From NCBI GenBank assembly GCA_944384865.1, contig CALWVC010000089.1, positions 1 through 6,137 of the forward strand: a stretch of DNA of 6,137 nt. Reading direction: 5' to 3'. The notes under the pieces are model-generated. The model saw only the letters and a list, made by a program, of their open reading frames with translations, searched no databases and was not told the DNA's origin. The position numbers and the translations under genes were made by a program. Each line of letters begins with the position of its first letter. The stretch's first letter is position 1. This stretch comes from an uncultured Clostridia bacterium (lineage in GTDB: Bacteria; Bacillota; Clostridia; Oscillospirales; Acutalibacteraceae). Positions 5,407 through 6,137 of this stretch are shown here, in pieces.

Positions 5407-6137
5407 CTATGCGGGCAAATCGTCAACCGGCAGCCCATAGCTTTTAAACAGTTCTTTTGCCCGGCGCAGGTCGGGTTCCTGCGGCGGCTGTACGGCTTCC
5501 AGCGTATATGGCAGCCGGAGTTGTTTCCATTTATATTCGCCCATTTTATGAAACGGCAGCAGCTCCACCCGTTCAATACAGGAATAGCTTTTCAAAAAGG
5601 CCGCCAATTGCTGCAGCCGGTCAACATCCAGCGTATAGCCGGGTACAACCACATGCCGGATCCAGACCGGTTTGTTTTGCTGCTGTCGAAAATCCAGCAT
5701 CTGCAACGCTTGCCGGTTGTCCCGGCCCGTCAGCGTCACGCACAGCTCCGGGTCCAGCGCTTTGATATCCAACAGCAGCAAATCAGCTGCGTCTACCGCC
5801 GTTTTGCAGCGCTGCAGCGGTACCGCCCCGGAGGTGTCGATCGCCACATGCAGACCGTGCTGCTGCAACAGCGCGGTCATATGCGCCACAAAATCAGCCT
5901 GCAGTAACGGCTCGCCCCCTGAAAAGGTAACGCCGCCTTTTTTGATAAAGCTTTTACAGGCAAGGATCTTTTGCAGCAGCTGTTGCGCGCCAATCTGCTC
6001 TCCGCCGGAACAATCCCAGGAATCCGGATTATGACAATACAGACAACGCAGCAAACAGCCCTGCATAAACACCACAAACCGTATGCCCGGCCCGTCTACC
6101 GCGCCAAAGGATTCATAGGAATGGATTCTACCGGTCA
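5407..6137 (-). CDS. pflA: Pyruvate formate-lyase activating enzyme, 5' end beyond the window
   Basis: PflA is a radical SAM enzyme that installs the glycyl radical on pyruvate formate-lyase, allowing pyruvate and CoA to become acetyl-CoA and formate under anaerobic conditions. The 242 visible residues begin TGRIHSYESFGAVDGPGIRF, the family's usual N-terminus, so only about three to five residues are missing. The iron-sulfur cluster motif CxxxCxxC is CLLRCLYC (Cys27, Cys31, Cys34 of the visible part). SAM-binding features follow: the GGE motif in VTFSGGEPLL, DTSG, LLLDIKA and the HVVVPG strand. The C-terminal ELLPFHKMGEYKW segment is PflA-typical. An internal GTG at 6075 would delete the conserved N-terminus and is not the start. 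The stop is TAG at 5407-5409. No terminator separates it from the rnpB promoter. Its substrate gene pflB is expected to the right, as in most such loci. A related glycyl-radical partner cannot be excluded, but PFL is by far the best match. Confidence 0.95.
   Translation of the reverse strand, partial: TGRIHSYESFGAVDGPGIRFVVFMQGCLLRCLYCHNPDSWDCSGGEQIGAQQLLQKILACKSFIKKGGVTFSGGEPLLQADFVAHMTALLQQHGLHVAIDTSGAVPLQRCKTAVDAADLLLLDIKALDPELCVTLTGRDNRQALQMLDFRQQQNKPVWIRHVVVPGYTLDVDRLQQLAAFLKSYSCIERVELLPFHKMGEYKWKQLRLPYTLEAVQPPQEPDLRRAKELFKSYGLPVDDLPA

Overview
The window looks like a chromosomal segment from a Gram-positive anaerobe, most likely a clostridium (perhaps Oscillospiraceae/Ruminococcaceae-like). 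This is inferred from four things: NrdR, a glycyl-radical activase (PflA), a class A-type RNase P RNA, and strong sigma-A-like promoters with AGGAGG-type ribosome sites. Most of it is moderately GC-rich. The first ~850 bases are visibly more AT-rich.

Layout, left to right. Positions 1-209 hold no gene I can support, but they contain a perfect FNR-like palindrome at 26-39 and the terminator of the first gene. A minus-strand HD-domain phosphohydrolase follows (210-704). Next is minus-strand nrdR (848-1312), which starts with GTG and has a clear promoter at 1343-1371. A divergent plus-strand block then begins: an 82-residue membrane protein of unknown function (1659-1907), a strong intrinsic terminator (1951-1984), an unassigned ~190-base leader, and a full-length P2A (Ca2+-type) P-type ATPase of 876 residues (2209-4839). 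The ATPase converges on the RNase P RNA gene rnpB (minus, about 4986-5317), and a symmetrical terminator at 4928-4970 lies between them. rnpB has a near-consensus promoter (5325-5353). At the right edge is pflA on the minus strand, with only its first few codons missing beyond the window.

The genes are mostly single-function housekeeping units, not one pathway. NrdR controls ribonucleotide reductase genes, rnpB processes tRNA, PflA activates pyruvate formate-lyase for anaerobic carbon metabolism, and the ATPase exports Ca2+ or a related cation. I see no mobile element, CRISPR array, defence island or clear new multi-gene system. The points most worth a second look are an atypical UGU in place of GGU in the tRNA-CCA-binding loop of rnpB, the small membrane protein next to the ATPase, a Gln in place of the M8 calcium-site Glu in the ATPase, a three-codon reading frame overlapping the nrdR start, and several unexplained palindromes between genes.
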